A stretch of DNA of 64,000 nucleotides, taken from Metridium senile. Lineage: Eukaryota; Cnidaria; Anthozoa; Actiniaria; Metridiidae. Shown here one piece after another: positions 35,260 to 47,711 of this stretch. The position numbers were made by a program, and so were the translations under genes. The DNA lies in assembly GCA_949775045.1 (NCBI GenBank), contig OX459095.1:33338564-33402563 (forward strand), written 5' to 3'. The stretch's first letter is position 1; the number at the start of each line of letters is the position of its first letter. The notes beneath the pieces are model-generated. The model ran no database searches. It was not told where the DNA came from and saw only the letters and a list, made by a program, of their open reading frames with translations.

Positions 35260-36107
35260 AGCTAAGGAGATATTTTATTTTTAACTAATCAGAGCGCGAC
35301 TAGCATTTTTTCGACCGGCCCTTCTCCTCAGTCCACTTGTTATTTCACGGTTGACAAGTTCGCCATTGTCCGCCAATGTTATCGGCATTTTTCGTGAAAA
35401 TAATAAATGGTATAATCGACAAACAATTATGAATTAAGTACAGTATATTGCCCAGTTTCGTGACACGATGTAAATTCCTCTTTTTTGAGCCAAGGTCAGT
35501 TTACTGCGCAGTAAAAGCCATACACTTTAGCCAGGAAACCTCCACTACTCTGTCAACAGTTGCTTCTCTTTTAAGAATCCGTGCATGTAAAAGCTCGTTA
35601 AAACATGCATAAAGAAGCTGAATGTTCAGTGTTTTCTCTGTAGTCTTCTTTTTTAAATATCAAATTGCAGTCGCTAAAAAAGAGTTTTAATTGTTTGTCA
35701 CAATACTGGTACTGTTACTAATCTGGGCAACCTACTGTACCTCTCTCCAATATAATATGTAAGTAATTGTTGTGGCTGCTGCCATATATGGCTAGTAGCC
35801 ACTATGCTATATGCTACTCGTAGACAGACCTGGACGAAGCAACGACGAGTAATTTTAAACCAATCAAAGACCACGCTACATCAACGAAGTTACGACGAGT
35901 TTTTAGCGATTACGACGTTTTTACTACGTTTATGCAGCGTTTGTGCCGTGCTTTCCTTTTGATCTTGCCCACCATCTTACTGTCATCGTGGTAAGAATTG
36001 CCTTAGAGATGTTTTTGAAAATGGCAAATGATTGAATTGAATATATGTAAGTAATATAACCGAACCTAGCACCAAACAAAACTTTCTTTTATTCCTGTCC
36101 AATAAGG
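35260..36107. other. Non-coding DNA
   Basis: No supported gene between the IS3EU-like element and the BEL target duplication. There is a local repetition of ACGACGAGT-like motifs near 35830-35930. Confidence 0.5.
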
Positions 36108-36112
36108 GGATC

Positions 36113-36278
36113 TGTCGTGGATTCCACGAACTGGGATCCCTGTGTTATTATATTATGGGATAGATTACAAAACACCTCGTGTAACAAGACTCGTTTTACC
36201 TCACTTAGTTTACTGTAATACGGAAGAAAATAAAGTTATGTAGAATCAAGGGTCGTAATTTGGTTTGTGTTCGCCACA
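36113..36278 (+). repeat. BEL 5' LTR
   Basis: It starts TGT, ends ACA, and includes an AATAAAG polyadenylation-like motif (36229). At 166 bp it is short for a BEL LTR. Confidence 0.93.
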
Positions 36279-36293
36279 TGGTGCCGAAACCCG
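36279..36293 (+). other. Primer-binding site
   Basis: TGGTGCCGAAACCCG directly follows the 5' LTR. TGG complements a tRNA 3' CCA end. I did not identify the tRNA. Confidence 0.65.
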
Positions 36294-36354
36294 TCAAATA
36301 TCTCAACTTCAAGGTAAACTCTACGAGAAAACTTGTTAAAAATGTGACAACAAC

Positions 36355-39300
36355 ATGTCGCTTCCATATCTCAAAGGATTAAGGACCAGATATGTCAACT
36401 TAATCGTTAAGGAACTCGATAAAACTAAAGCTTTAATTACTGAAGCTTCAGGTGCTGAAAATGATGATATTTTAGCTGTTCGACGAAGAGTGTCAGCAAC
36501 GATAATTAAGCTTAAGGAATATGCTTCAAAGCTCGAAACTACTTGTGAAAAACTAGCGATTGCAATTGACGCCATCGAAGACGAAAATGAACAGAAACTA
36601 CAACGTGGAGAAGAGGAAAAGTCGACTCATCTCCTCGGAACTATTCTTGAAGCTATTTGTGAACTTTCTGAAGTGGAAAATGAACTAATTAAACGACAAA
36701 AGGAAGACAATACGAAGTTGGAGAAACTATTTGAATTACAAACTCAAATCATGGAAAAGCTAGCTAGCCAAACGGTGCAAAGCGACAAGAAACCTACAGG
36801 TTCTGAATCAACATCAGTAAAACTTCCTAAACTGGATATTCCCTCGTTTAAAGGTAATATAATTCATTTCAACTACACACTATCATCGATTGAAAAATTC
36901 ACTTACTTAAGAACCAAACTCGAAGGTGATGCAATGGAGTCTATCAGTGGTCTGTCTCTGAGCAGTGGAAATTATGATGAAGCACTAAAAATACTTAAAG
37001 AACGATTTGGAGATCAACAAGCAATTGTAAATGCACATTATGTTCAACTTATTGATGTACACTCTGCACGAAATAACACTATGAGTTTAAGATCACTAAC
37101 TGATAAAATTAAAACACATCTGAGAAGCCTTCGTGTCCTCAAACAAGATACTTCACAAGATATTTTTGTTACCATGATAACTTCTAAATTACCAAGAGAT
37201 GTTCTTACTCAACTTGAAATACAAAAGGGAAGGAATCAAAAATGGACTGTAGATGGACTTATTGAGGCATTAGACAATTATGTAACTGCTAGAGAAACTG
37301 CTGACAGAGCCAACAATCCTCTGGAATTGCACAAGACATTAACAAATCAAACTGAAAGTAACCCTAAGCTACATCATGGTGCTTCAAAATCACAAGAGAG
37401 TGTTCAAAGAAACTATTCAAAGACTTATAAGTCTACTGGCGAAGCACTGTTAGCTAAAGAGTCACCTGTGAAATCAACTAAAAAGAACTGTGTCTACTGT
37501 AATAAGGATCACTGGTCTGATGAGTGTCAAGAATATGCAACAACACATCAAAGAAGAGAAAGAGTTAAAGGACGTTGTTACATTTGCTTTAGTAAGAATC
37601 ACAAAGTCCAAAACTGTCAGGTATACAAGCAATGCTATTATTGTGGCCAAAAACACAATCATCACAGAAGTATGTGTCCTAAACAATTTTCACCACCAGA
37701 AACAGAACCTTCAACACTAGTCCTGGACAAGAATACAGCTACTAAAACTGACAAAAGTGAGCAATCATTGTTGTCACCTGAGGATACAGTCCTTATGCAG
37801 ACTGCTACAGCAACTATACTAAATCCAAACAACTTAGACTCAAAGAAAACTGCAAATTTGTTACTAGACTCTGGAAGTTATAGATCTTACATCTCAAAGA
37901 AACTTGCCAAAGACTTGAAACTACCACTAGGAAAGGAGGAGGAAATTAAATTAGTAACCTTCGGTAAGGTTACAACTACTGTCCTGAAAACACCAACAAC
38001 AACAATTGACGTGTCTTTAAGAGATGGAACTGTATTGAAATTAACTGTTAATGTTGTACCAGAAATTACAGGAGAGATCCAAAAACTGCCTGTTAATACT
38101 AAACTTTTGAATAATCACTTATTGAAAGACTTACCACTAGCAGATAAACTACCAACTGGACGTCAATGCTCAAAGATTGATTTATTGATCGGTAATGACT
38201 ACTATCTTGATATTGTAGAAAATATACGGATAACCATTCAACCTGGACTTTACTTAATGGGATCAAAACTAGGATGGATCCTTACTGGAAGAACCTCCAC
38301 AGAACTATCAACTACTGAGAGTCCAAGGCCAAGCATGCTTACTATTCCTACCTTCGGACATGATCAAATCTCTAAACAGGAAGTGTTTCCATCACCCGAT
38401 CAATCACTGCCAATTAAACCTAACATTGAAGACTTCTGGAACTTAGAACACATTGGCATTAAAGATTCACCTACAGTATCAGATGATGAAGTTGCATTTA
38501 AGCAGTTCAATGAAACTATTACCCAAGAGAATGGAAGATATCAAGTTACCTGGCCATGGAAAGATAATACTACTGAACTGCCTGACAACTACAACTTGGC
38601 CCTAGGAAGACTGAAATCATTAAGTAATAAGCTGAAAAACAATTCTGAATTGCTACAGCAATATGACACTATTATACAAGACCAAGTGAATAAAGGGGTT
38701 GTTGAGAAAGTCAACAAACAAACAAAGTCTAACTCAAAGAAACATTATATACCACATCATGCTGTCATCACTCCTTCGAAATCAACAACTAAGCTACGAA
38801 TAGTGTACGACGCATCGTCAAGAGCAAACAAAAGAGACTGCAGTCTAAACGACTGTTTATATCGAGGACCAGTGATGATTGAAAACTTGAGCGGACTACT
38901 GTTTAGATTCCGTTGTAAATGCATTGGCATCTTAGCTGACATTGAAAAGGCCTTCTTGCAAGTGGGCTTGCAAATGAAAGATCGTGATGTAACAAGATTT
39001 CTATGGTATGCAGATCCAAGTATACCTGATACATCACCTGAGAACATACAGATTTACCGTTTTACTAGAGTACCATTTGGTGTCATATCAAGTCCATTTA
39101 TACTGAATGCAACTATAGATCATCACTTGAAGAAAGAAGAATCAACAACTGCAGAGAACATACGACAAAACATTTACGTGGATAATGTGATACTTGGAGC
39201 TAACACTGTTGAAGAAGCAAAGGAACTATACAATGAAAGTAAACAAATCTTCAAGAGAGCATCAATGAACTTAAGAGAGTGGATGTCAAACTCTGAAGAG

Positions 39301-42300
39301 TTGATGAAGCACATCAAACCTGAAGATAAGATGAAAGAAACTACCACTGTTGTGAAAACACTAGGAATGATATGGGACATGGAGAAAGATACACTAAGTA
39401 CAAGTCATGTAAAACTTTCAAAATCAGAGACTAAAAGAGGTATACTGCAATCTGTATCATCTATATTTGATCCACTAGGACTGGTTACTCCTGTAACTTT
39501 AGCAGCAAAGATAATTGTACAAGACTTATGGAAGGAAGGCAAAGATTGGGACCAACTTATATCACCTGAACACCAAACAAAATGGAGTGAGATAAAGGAA
39601 CAACTTGAACATATAGAACATCTACAGATACCAAGATTTATAGGAGCAGTTGACACTTCAGCTACTTATAAATTACTATGCTTTACTGATGCTTCAAAGC
39701 AAGCATACGCTGCTGCAGTTTATCTCCTAGTACAAACTGAGACGACTATAAAGGTCAATCTTGTATTTTCCAAGTCAAGGCTTGCGCCGACTAAGGAACT
39801 AACTATTCCAAGATTAGAACTGTTAGGAGTGTTAATTGGAGTCAGATGTCTAAAATTTGTTGAAACAGAACTTAAACTTGACATTGAAGAAAAACTACTA
39901 TGGACTGATTCACAATGTGTTTTGAAGTGGCTTAACTCTAAAGTCCAACTAACAGTATTCTTAGAGAATCGACTGAAAGAGATCAAATCATCTGAAATTA
40001 CATTCAAGTACATTTCCACCTTAGAAAACCCAGCAGACTTACCAACTAGAGGAGTATCAACAGAAGAACTAAGAAATAATAAACTATGGTGGGAAGGACC
40101 AAAATGGCTCACCAAGCCACAAGACACGTGGCCGAACTGGCAGATTGATGATGTTAATCCAGCTGTCTCAGAAGCAGTGAACTCAGAAACTAGAATTACC
40201 AAGACATTTTATGAAGCTGGACTGCTCACGGAACAACAACCAAAGAACTTACTTGATATTAATGAAAACAGAATTTCAACACTTTCTAAACTACTACGAG
40301 TTACAGCGCTGGTGCTGAGATTTATTGAGAAGCTCAAGAAACGTAGTAAAATCACTGGAATAATTACGTCACAAGAACTAAACAAAGCAAGGAGACTCTG
40401 GGAACTGAATATTCAAATCAAAGGCCACCTATGGCCAACTCGTGGATCATAATTAGAACATTTTGAAAGCGCTTACAGTTTAGACCGCTCCATTATGATT
40501 ATGTAATTATTTTCTCGGATTAGCTTGAGATGATTTGAAGCGAAAAATAAGTATTCAATGTTGTTGTTTTATTTGTATTTTTTTGGTTGTCGTCCGTTTC
40601 CCTTACGGTCCGTCGTTCCCTCAGTCCGTGATCCGCTGACAAGTCTGATATTTACCTGGTTCGATCTTCGGTTCGTGCAGAGATACATGCGAGTTCAAAG
40701 AGTGTCTAAGAAACAGTGTTATTAAGTTGTTCTTGCAAAATAAACGCCAGAAAAAGCAAAATAGATAGTCATTGAAGCAATTGGTGTTATATTTGAGGCG
40801 ATTTGGGCTGTTGGGGTAGTTTTTAGAGAGGCCGTTTTAGCTGTTTATTTGTTGTTGTCGAGGTCAACCTGGAGGTTTAAAACCGATCACGTTATCTCAC
40901 ATATTGTAAAGAAAGAAATATTACTTTCATCTACATATACATAGATCGTTAAGTTGAACTACTAGATAATAGGGTGAAGCGATTTAAATTTTGCGAATAA
41001 GTTTGTTGTTCTGTGCAAGAAGCTAAGAGCTCAAGAATCGCCTGTTTCAATCGCCTTTCGAATTTGTACGAATTAATAGTAGTCAATAAAATTAAACTAT
41101 TGACAGATAAACTGGTTACTTTAATCAAAAATATAAAAGAAATAATTACAATAAGCAATATATTTACCCTACAACATCACTAAAACAACTATACTGTTGT
41201 TGTCTTCACTTCTAGTGTGTATCGTACTCTCTAAGAATGCTTACCGGAAATACTGTTAAATATCCAGTAATAACAGCTTCGTCCTTTGTAACTGGTTGTG
41301 AATCCATTCCATAGCATTATGAAAGGATGGATAAAAAGTAGCTTCTGTTTATAGCAGGGAAGATATCTCGATAAATTTGATCATAATAAGTTGGCTCGCT
41401 TAGTTCGCTCGTAAATTGCATGATCTTTAGTAAAATTCACAGTGACCATTTCCGAAAACATTCGACATAAACTTAGACCATTCACTCTTATAAACTTATG
41501 TGTAATTCTACTGCGAATCGTGTGGCGTGAGCACATAAAATATGAGAGTATTCGCGATTACTTCGACCGAAAAATCATTCCTTCAAATATCCATGTGCTC
41601 GAAGTACGCTGACCGAGATCTTGGGGCTCAAAAGTTTACACTGACGGTCTAGTGAGTGAGCGAGTGAGCGAGTGAGTGAGTGACACTTCCGGTTCAAAAG
41701 CCCCATCCCAATAACTCGAGGATCTTCGATCCACGAGTTAAAAAGGGGATTCCCTGACGTACTCAATGATGTTCGACAGAATACAAAAAACAATTTGATA
41801 ATTCAACTAGGATTGAAATTGGACTCGGATGGACTAATTAGATGCTATGGTAGACTCTCAAATAGTGATGTCAACGAAGCAGCGAAGACACCAATTTTAC
41901 TCCCAAAGGCAGAGTACTTTACCAAACTTATTATAGAAGCTGCACATAAGACAGTGCTACACGCTGGCGTCTCTCACACCTTAGCTCAGACTAGACAAAA
42001 GTACTGGATTCCTCATGGACGTTCTACTGTAAGAAAGACAATCAAAGAATGTAAAACCTGTCGCAGATGGGATGGAGGACCATATAGAATGCCAACAATA
42101 CCACCACTTCCAGTTGAAAGAGTTACTAGATCATCTCCATTCTCAGAAACTGGCCTCGATTATCTGGGACCATTGTATATCAGAGATGAATCAAAAGAAG
42201 AGAAAAAGGTATGGGTTTGCTTATTTACCTGTTTGGCTGTCCGGGCCATACATCTGGAACTAGTTAATGGCTTAACAGCAGAACAATTCCTTCTTTGTTT

Positions 42301-43234
42301 GAGACGATTCATAGCACTTTATGGAGCACCAAAGCAAATATTTTCAGACAATGCCTCACAGTTTAAACTTACTAAGGAAACAGTTGATAAAGCTTGGCAA
42401 GACACCCAAGTAGATGAGGAAGTACAAAGTTATGTCGCAAATCAAAACATTAAATGGCATTTCATTACAACCAATGCTCCATGGATGGGCGGTTTTTATG
42501 AAAGACTAGTAGGACTTGTTAAACGAGCATTAAGAAAATCATTAGGAAAGTCTAAACTTACTCAAGATCATCTCACAACTGTGCTAACAGAAATAGCTGC
42601 TGTACTAAACACCAGACCACTTGTTTACTTGTCTGATGACATTGACTCTATAAGTGTACTCTCACCACAATGTTTTCTACGAATGAACGCCGATGTCAAA
42701 TCAGGAACACCTGAATGGGAATTGGAACAAGACCCCGACTTTACTTTACAGCAAGACTCAGCTGATAAGCTATTGCAAACTTGGAAAGACAGTCAAATAC
42801 ACTTAAATCACTTTTGGAAAACATGGTCAGAAGATTATTTACTCAGTCTACGTGAACGTCACAGAAACCCAAACTTAAAGTCTGCACGAGTGACATCAAC
42901 TGAAACTATATCTATTGGTGACGTAGTACTACTTCATGAAACCCTGCCGCGAGGCTCATGGAAACTTGCCATAGTTAAGAATGTTATCAAAAGTAAAGAT
43001 GGGCAGATTAGATCTGCAGACGTTATGTTACCTTCTAAAAGAACAGTGAATAGACCACTGAATTTGATGTACCCACTGGAATGTTCAAAAGGTACAGTTA
43101 AAGAGAACACAACCAAGAACCCTTCAAAGGAAGCTCTCCCAAGACACCTACCAAAAGATAAAGAAGCTAGACCCCAAAGACAAGCTGCAATAAAAGCCAG
43201 GAAACTTGTCGAATCCTTAAAGTCATACTTGTGA
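36355..43234 (+). pseudogene. BEL/Pao Gag-Pol polyprotein, interrupted in integrase
   Basis: The first part (36355-40452) is open for 1365 codons. A helical N-terminal Gag (DUF1759-type) is followed by three zinc-knuckle-like clusters (CVYCNKDHWSDEC, CYICFSKNHKVQNC, CYYCGQKHNHHRSMC, residues about 378-440), an aspartic protease LLLDSGSYRSYI (about 500), RT with LRIVYDASSRAN (about 815) and palm motif YVDN (about 940), RNase H (FTDASK, then LLWTDSQC), and the start of the integrase linker. The second part (from 41747, same element) has an HHCC zinc finger (CKTC), integrase Asp in GLDYLG, Asp in FSDNAS, Glu in GGFYERL, and a C-terminal chromatin-binding-like domain. Asn at the second palm position is seen in some BEL lineages as I recall. 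The two parts rejoin in frame without the 1.3-kb insertion. Confidence 0.92.
40415..41747. mobile_element. 1.3-kb non-coding element, copy 2, inside BEL integrase
   Basis: It matches 23380-24700 over its length with few differences. The true insertion is about 40423-41746, because BEL coding resumes in frame at a GGA codon at 41747 and the Trp-to-Phe-Pro spacing then fits other BEL proteins. The right end is the hairpin AACTCGAGGATC-TTC-GATCCACGAGTT followed by AAAAAGG. No clear target duplication. Both copies are preceded by AAATCAAA, which hints at a target preference. Confidence 0.8.
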
Positions 43235-43314
43235 AGGAACATTCTTATAGTTATTGTATTGATTGACTTTATAACTTGTTGACATTTAAATACCACAAAC
43301 TCGCTCGCCGGGAG

Positions 43315-43480
43315 TGTCGTGGATTCCACGAACTGGGATCCCTGTGTTATTATATTATGGGATAGATTACAAAACACCTCGTGTAACAAGACTCGTTTTA
43401 CCTCACTTAGTTTACTGTAATACGGAAGAAAATAAAGTTATGTAGAATCAAGGGTCGTAATTTGGTTTGTGTTCGCCACA
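43315..43480 (+). repeat. BEL 3' LTR
   Basis: Reads as identical to the 5' LTR. It is preceded by a short purine tract GGGAG and followed by the target duplication GGATC. Confidence 0.93.
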
Positions 43481-43976
43481 GGATCTACCAACCAAAGTTT
43501 ATTTTTCTGTAAAGATGACATGATTCTAACACTCTCTTCTAATGCGATTACATTTAATTTAAACAGAGGGACCCCAAAATCATATGTGGTCACTCTACAT
43601 GACAACCCATAATTATACACCTCATCGTCAAGTACAAATTAACTGATCTATTATGTGGAACTGTGGGTAAATAGGGTAAATGGCTTGTGTCCTGGTACAG
43701 TCACAAAACTAAGAGGATAACAAAGCAAAGAAAATGAAATCCAAGGAAATGACCAAGGAGCACAAGAGAAGACTAGAGCTAAAAGAAAACAGATCAAGTA
43801 ACACTGCAAGAATAAAAACAAGAGAGGGTGTTACATACCAAAGCTGTATGGATTTTGATCCTGAATTCCAAGACATTACAGATATTCCTGAAATGATGTC
43901 ACCTCCACCAGTCCAGCAACTCCCAGCAGGCACTTATGACAACTTGTTTGTAGATCTAGAAACACCTGGATTAGGT

Positions 43977-45805
43977 CATAGTTAATAGAGGGGACTGGTT
44001 AGGAAACCCGGCAAACATCAAAGGAGCGGCCTATTGTTTCGGTTTTGAGGTTGAACTGCACCATCACGTGACCATGACCCTGCACACAGTTCAAAACAAA
44101 CACCAAGAGTTATAGGGACATATAGGTATTTGGAGACGATTTCGTAGCGATTCTGGATGTTTTAAAAGCCAAAGATGATAAAAGAAAGTTATCTTTACAC
44201 ATTGAAGATGAGATGAGTTCAAAATAATTTGAATACTTGTTTTTCATGGCCAAATAACTTAACTGAAGTTCGCAAGTTGCGAGTTTGATATAAAACCGAA
44301 GCGGCAATATGATATTAATCTTAAATTATTTTCTAGATTAGAAATAATCTATATCGAGAGTTAACAGATTCTACAGTTAATTTTATATCTTCGGAAAACC
44401 GATAAAAAACGTGTTTTTCACAAATTAACTTAATTCATATATGGCCAGCGCTAGTAGTCGAAGAATCTAAAAATTCATTCTTAATTTGATTTTAATAGAC
44501 CGATCCAAGGTTATTGCCGCCATCTTGCAAGGGGTGCAAAACTACTGGGGCGAGTAGAGAATGTATGTGATTTTGGACCACTTTGAACGTACGTATTTTT
44601 CTTCCAATTCATTGGATTTTCAAAGTTAAAATTGTCTATCAAAGGTTTTGCATTTGTTCAAAACATATCCAAAAAATAGCGCTGGGAAACGAGCTACAGG
44701 CTCTGTAATCAATATTTTAGATCTACATACAAACACTTTGTTTCAGCGATATAAAATTACACAGTAAATATAGGGAGATTTGAAATCGCCGTTTACATAC
44801 GTCTCACATAATTTAACAACCTTAGTTTGATCTCAGGTATAGCCATGCATAGTATCTTTGATATAAAATATTTATATTGAAGATTCGGCAATTTCCAGTG
44901 GAGTTATATAAGTTCAAAGTTACATACATTTGCTGCTCGCCCCAGTAGTTCTGCACCCCCTACAAGATGGCGGCAATAACCTTGGATCGGTCTATTCTAG
45001 CTAAATAAGTGCTTGCTGTTTATTTAGAAATGTAAAGCAAATTATTTTGTGTGAACGGTTCGAACCTACGTATATTTTCTGCCGTGCTGGAGAGTGAGAT
45101 CGATACTACGCGGCACATGTACGGTATTAAATCTGTATGATTAGCTTCGTATCTTTTGGGCATTATTAAACAAAGCTTTTTTTTTTCGTTTTTGATAGAG
45201 AAATAATTAAATGTTTATGAAATGAATAAAACAATATAAGTGATAGCGATAAAAGCAACCAAACATTCAGCAACTGGAGTCAGTATTACGTGCTCTACAT
45301 TACTCGGTAGAATAAGGCCGAATAACGCGAAGATGACTTTACGACTCAATATTCAACTACAATCTCAACCAAAACAATGTAATTGGGGATCAAAATCATT
45401 TCCAAATGTAAAGATTATATCATTCTTAACTATTCTCTTTAGATTATTTATCTGTGCTTCTTGTTTTGATTAGTTTATTGAGCCATTTTCTCGTCCTTCA
45501 TGTTCGCAAGCGGCTTCCATATACCGACTTTCCTTTAGTTATCTTGACATAACGCAGCAAAAAAAGCTTGATTTGCCACCAGGCATATCCATTATAAGTC
45601 TTTTAATTGAACTAAAGCAACATTTGACCCAGAAACCGCCGGTTTTTGCCAATAAATCCAAAACTCAAACACATTTACTATTAACTAGTGTCAATTTGAG
45701 ACTTGGTGTGCAGGGTCATTGTCACGTGACGTTCGAAAACTCGAACAATAACCTATCCCTTTGAAGTCTGCCGGGTTTCCTAACCAGTCCCTTCTATTAA
45801 CTATG
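43977..45805. mobile_element. 1.8-kb element with 7-bp TSD ATTAGGT
   Basis: The left end CATAGTTAATAGAGGGGACT and right end (inverted, ending CTTCTATTAACTATG) form about 37-bp TIRs with a single mismatch in the part compared. ATTAGGT flanks both sides (43970-43976, 45806-45812), 8 bp if GATTAGGT is counted. It inserted exactly at the exon 1 donor of the exonuclease gene. No transposase, so non-autonomous. It contains a nested MITE. Confidence 0.85.
44498..44992. mobile_element. Foldback MITE with TA flanks, nested
   Basis: GACCGATCCAAGGTTATTGC at the left recurs inverted at the right, with inverted similarity of about 60 bp including GCCGCCATCTTGCAAGGGG. TA on both sides (44496-44497, 44993-44994). 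No coding capacity. Confidence 0.8.
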
Positions 45806-46858
45806 ATTAGGTAAAGTGTAAATTATTGTAGTTACTGCAAAAATGTTTTACTATTTTCATTTTCTATTATCGGATTATTTTGAATTTCCCCTGCAACAGT
45901 TTTAATAGGAATCATTAAAAATTAATTCCTTAGACCACTTTCTTATAGTAACATTTCTGTCTCCACAGCAAATGATGCTGGGATAACTCAATTAACACAC
46001 GTTAAATGTATATGTAATGCCAGATTTGCCAATCACACTAGCTTCTCAAAAAATCATAAAGGGAGATCTATTTTTGAGAGGAAGTTTAGTACCGTCAACA
46101 TTATTAGAAACATGTCTTAATCAGTTATTGGAATGGCTGGAACAGCAACACAAAAAATCTATGGCCACTATCCTTATTGACCATAACATAAAAGCATTTG
46201 ACTGCAAATACCTGATGAGAGAGTTAGAAGTACATAATATGATAACAAGATTTGAGAAGCTAGTTTTGGGATTTGTAGACTCCTTGCCCCTTTTCAAAGT
46301 AGGTTTCCCGACAGGCAGTTATATAAACAGGAAACACTTGTTGAAGACATTGTAAAGAAGAAATATAATGCTAACAATTCATTAGACGACGTCAGAGCCC
46401 TTCAAGATCTATTGATAGAGGTAAATCCTTGTGAAATACAACTGGCGTCAAAGTCCTTCATTACCCATTGGGCCTTGGATAAACAAAACTACACAAAATT
46501 AAAGAGTAGCAACCTTTCAACTCTACAGTGTTTGATTACCAATAAAGTATAGTCTAAAGGAATGGCTGCAGAAGTAGCTGGCTTACAATCCCTTACCTTC
46601 AATTAGCTTTCAAAAGAAATGGACTAGATGGCTTTAGGAATGTTTTAAAACAGAAGTTTAACCCAATGACCAGAATTACAAAGTCCAGTAAGATTATTAA
46701 CAACATATTTGAGTATTTTCAATTGCAAGAATCTGCAACAATGAAGTGAAAACACAGTCTGATATTAACAGCTCTAGAACACGATCATTAAAAGCGTGTA
46801 ACGTAAAAAGAGCACCAACTAGTTGATCAGTTCTTTGTTACACTGATGTTACACTACT

Positions 46859-46881
46859 GGGGGGAGGGGGGGGGGGGGGGG
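46859..46881 (+). repeat. Poly-G run
   Basis: An almost pure G tract with one A. It is a possible G-quadruplex or an assembly-error spot. Confidence 0.8.
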
Positions 46882-47284
46882 GTATTTAGGCGTGTAAAGC
46901 AAGCTCAAGTGTTTGCGCAAGAATGTTTATTGTGGGTACAAAAGTGAGATTATTGAAGAACACAAAGCTGCACTAATGAGTAAACACTGAGGGTCTTTTG
47001 TTTGAACAAGACGGGCCCATTGAGGGTAATGCAAGTTCAATTGAGTGCATGTATAAGGCGGTTTTTGTCATTTACATGAAATTGAATCAGTTACAAAGCT
47101 AGTAGAATGAATATGTCATCTTATTATGCGTAGAACTTTACGAACTTTATACAGTTTTCTATGAACTTTTTCTTACATTCCCATTTCTCTATCGTTTGCT
47201 TGAACGAATTACGCCAGCTCCGAGTTAAGACGACTAAGAGAGCTGCTATGCAGGCCAGCACAACTATTTGACGCCTATGCCACC

Positions 47285-47513
47285 ATGGCTGCTCTCGAGA
47301 GCCTGGTGGACACGGCCAGAGATAATAACGCCGACAACGCATCACGATTTTCAACCATCTTGCGCCAGATCAGGCCTATGTCTACCAATCCCGCCTTGCA
47401 GACGATTATGCTTAAACTGGTTGGCTCGGAAGAGGATGTGGCGATCGGTCGTGAGATACAGAAGTCCATCAAATCAGTATCCACCGACCCTCTGACCCAG
47501 GTCCCATCGCGTG
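47285..47513 (+). pseudogene. Gag-like fragment of a DIRS-like element
   Basis: The ATG frame starting MAALESLVDTARDNN is helical and polar, GC-richer than its surroundings, and loses sense near 47513. It lies just upstream of the RT fragment and probably comes from the same retroelement. The family of this part alone is not recognisable. Confidence 0.4.
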
Positions 47514-47711
47514 ATCATTTTTATCTTATTTTTATCTATCTATTTTCTCCTGTCTTTTCGCCGGCCAGAAGGGTAGCCTAAACAACAACCCTATATCTGC
47601 CTTCGGGCGGGTCCTGCTCCGGTTCGGTTTTTGGGTTTCACTTCCCAGCGTTACGTCCAACTTCCGTTTGGTTAAAATCCAGTTAGTTATTCCACGTGTC
47701 CCTTTTTGTAG

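Larger units (their letters stand above)
36113..43480 (+). mobile_element. BEL/Pao LTR retrotransposon
   Basis: 166-bp LTRs beginning TGTCGTGG and ending TTCGCCACA flank a gag-pol region. GGATC at 36108-36112 and 43481-43485 is a 5-bp target duplication. The domain order is Gag, zinc knuckles, protease, RT, RNase H, integrase. By eye the two LTRs are identical, so the insertion is recent. A 1.3-kb element interrupts the integrase N-terminal part. There is no env-like gene between integrase and 3' LTR. Confidence 0.93.
43734..46749 (+). pseudogene. Decayed DEDDh 3'-5' exonuclease (transposon-associated type)
   Basis: Exon 1 (43734-43974) ends with LFVDLETPGL, the Exo I Asp-x-Glu motif. The donor GTAAAGTG was separated from it by a 1.8-kb insertion. 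Exon 2 starts at 45969 after CTCCACAG (ANDAGITQL). Exo II is DHNIKAFDC (about 46180) and Exo III is NSLDDVRAL (about 46380), with the usual His apparently lost. The C-terminal part runs to TGA at 46747 (LQLAFKRNGLDGF). Frameshifts near 46015 and 46310 and further breaks near 46550 disable it. Similar exonucleases are annotated in cnidarian genomes as DNA polymerase III PolC-type-like and tend to be multicopy (from memory). A trimming or repair role in a mobile element is inference. Confidence 0.7.
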
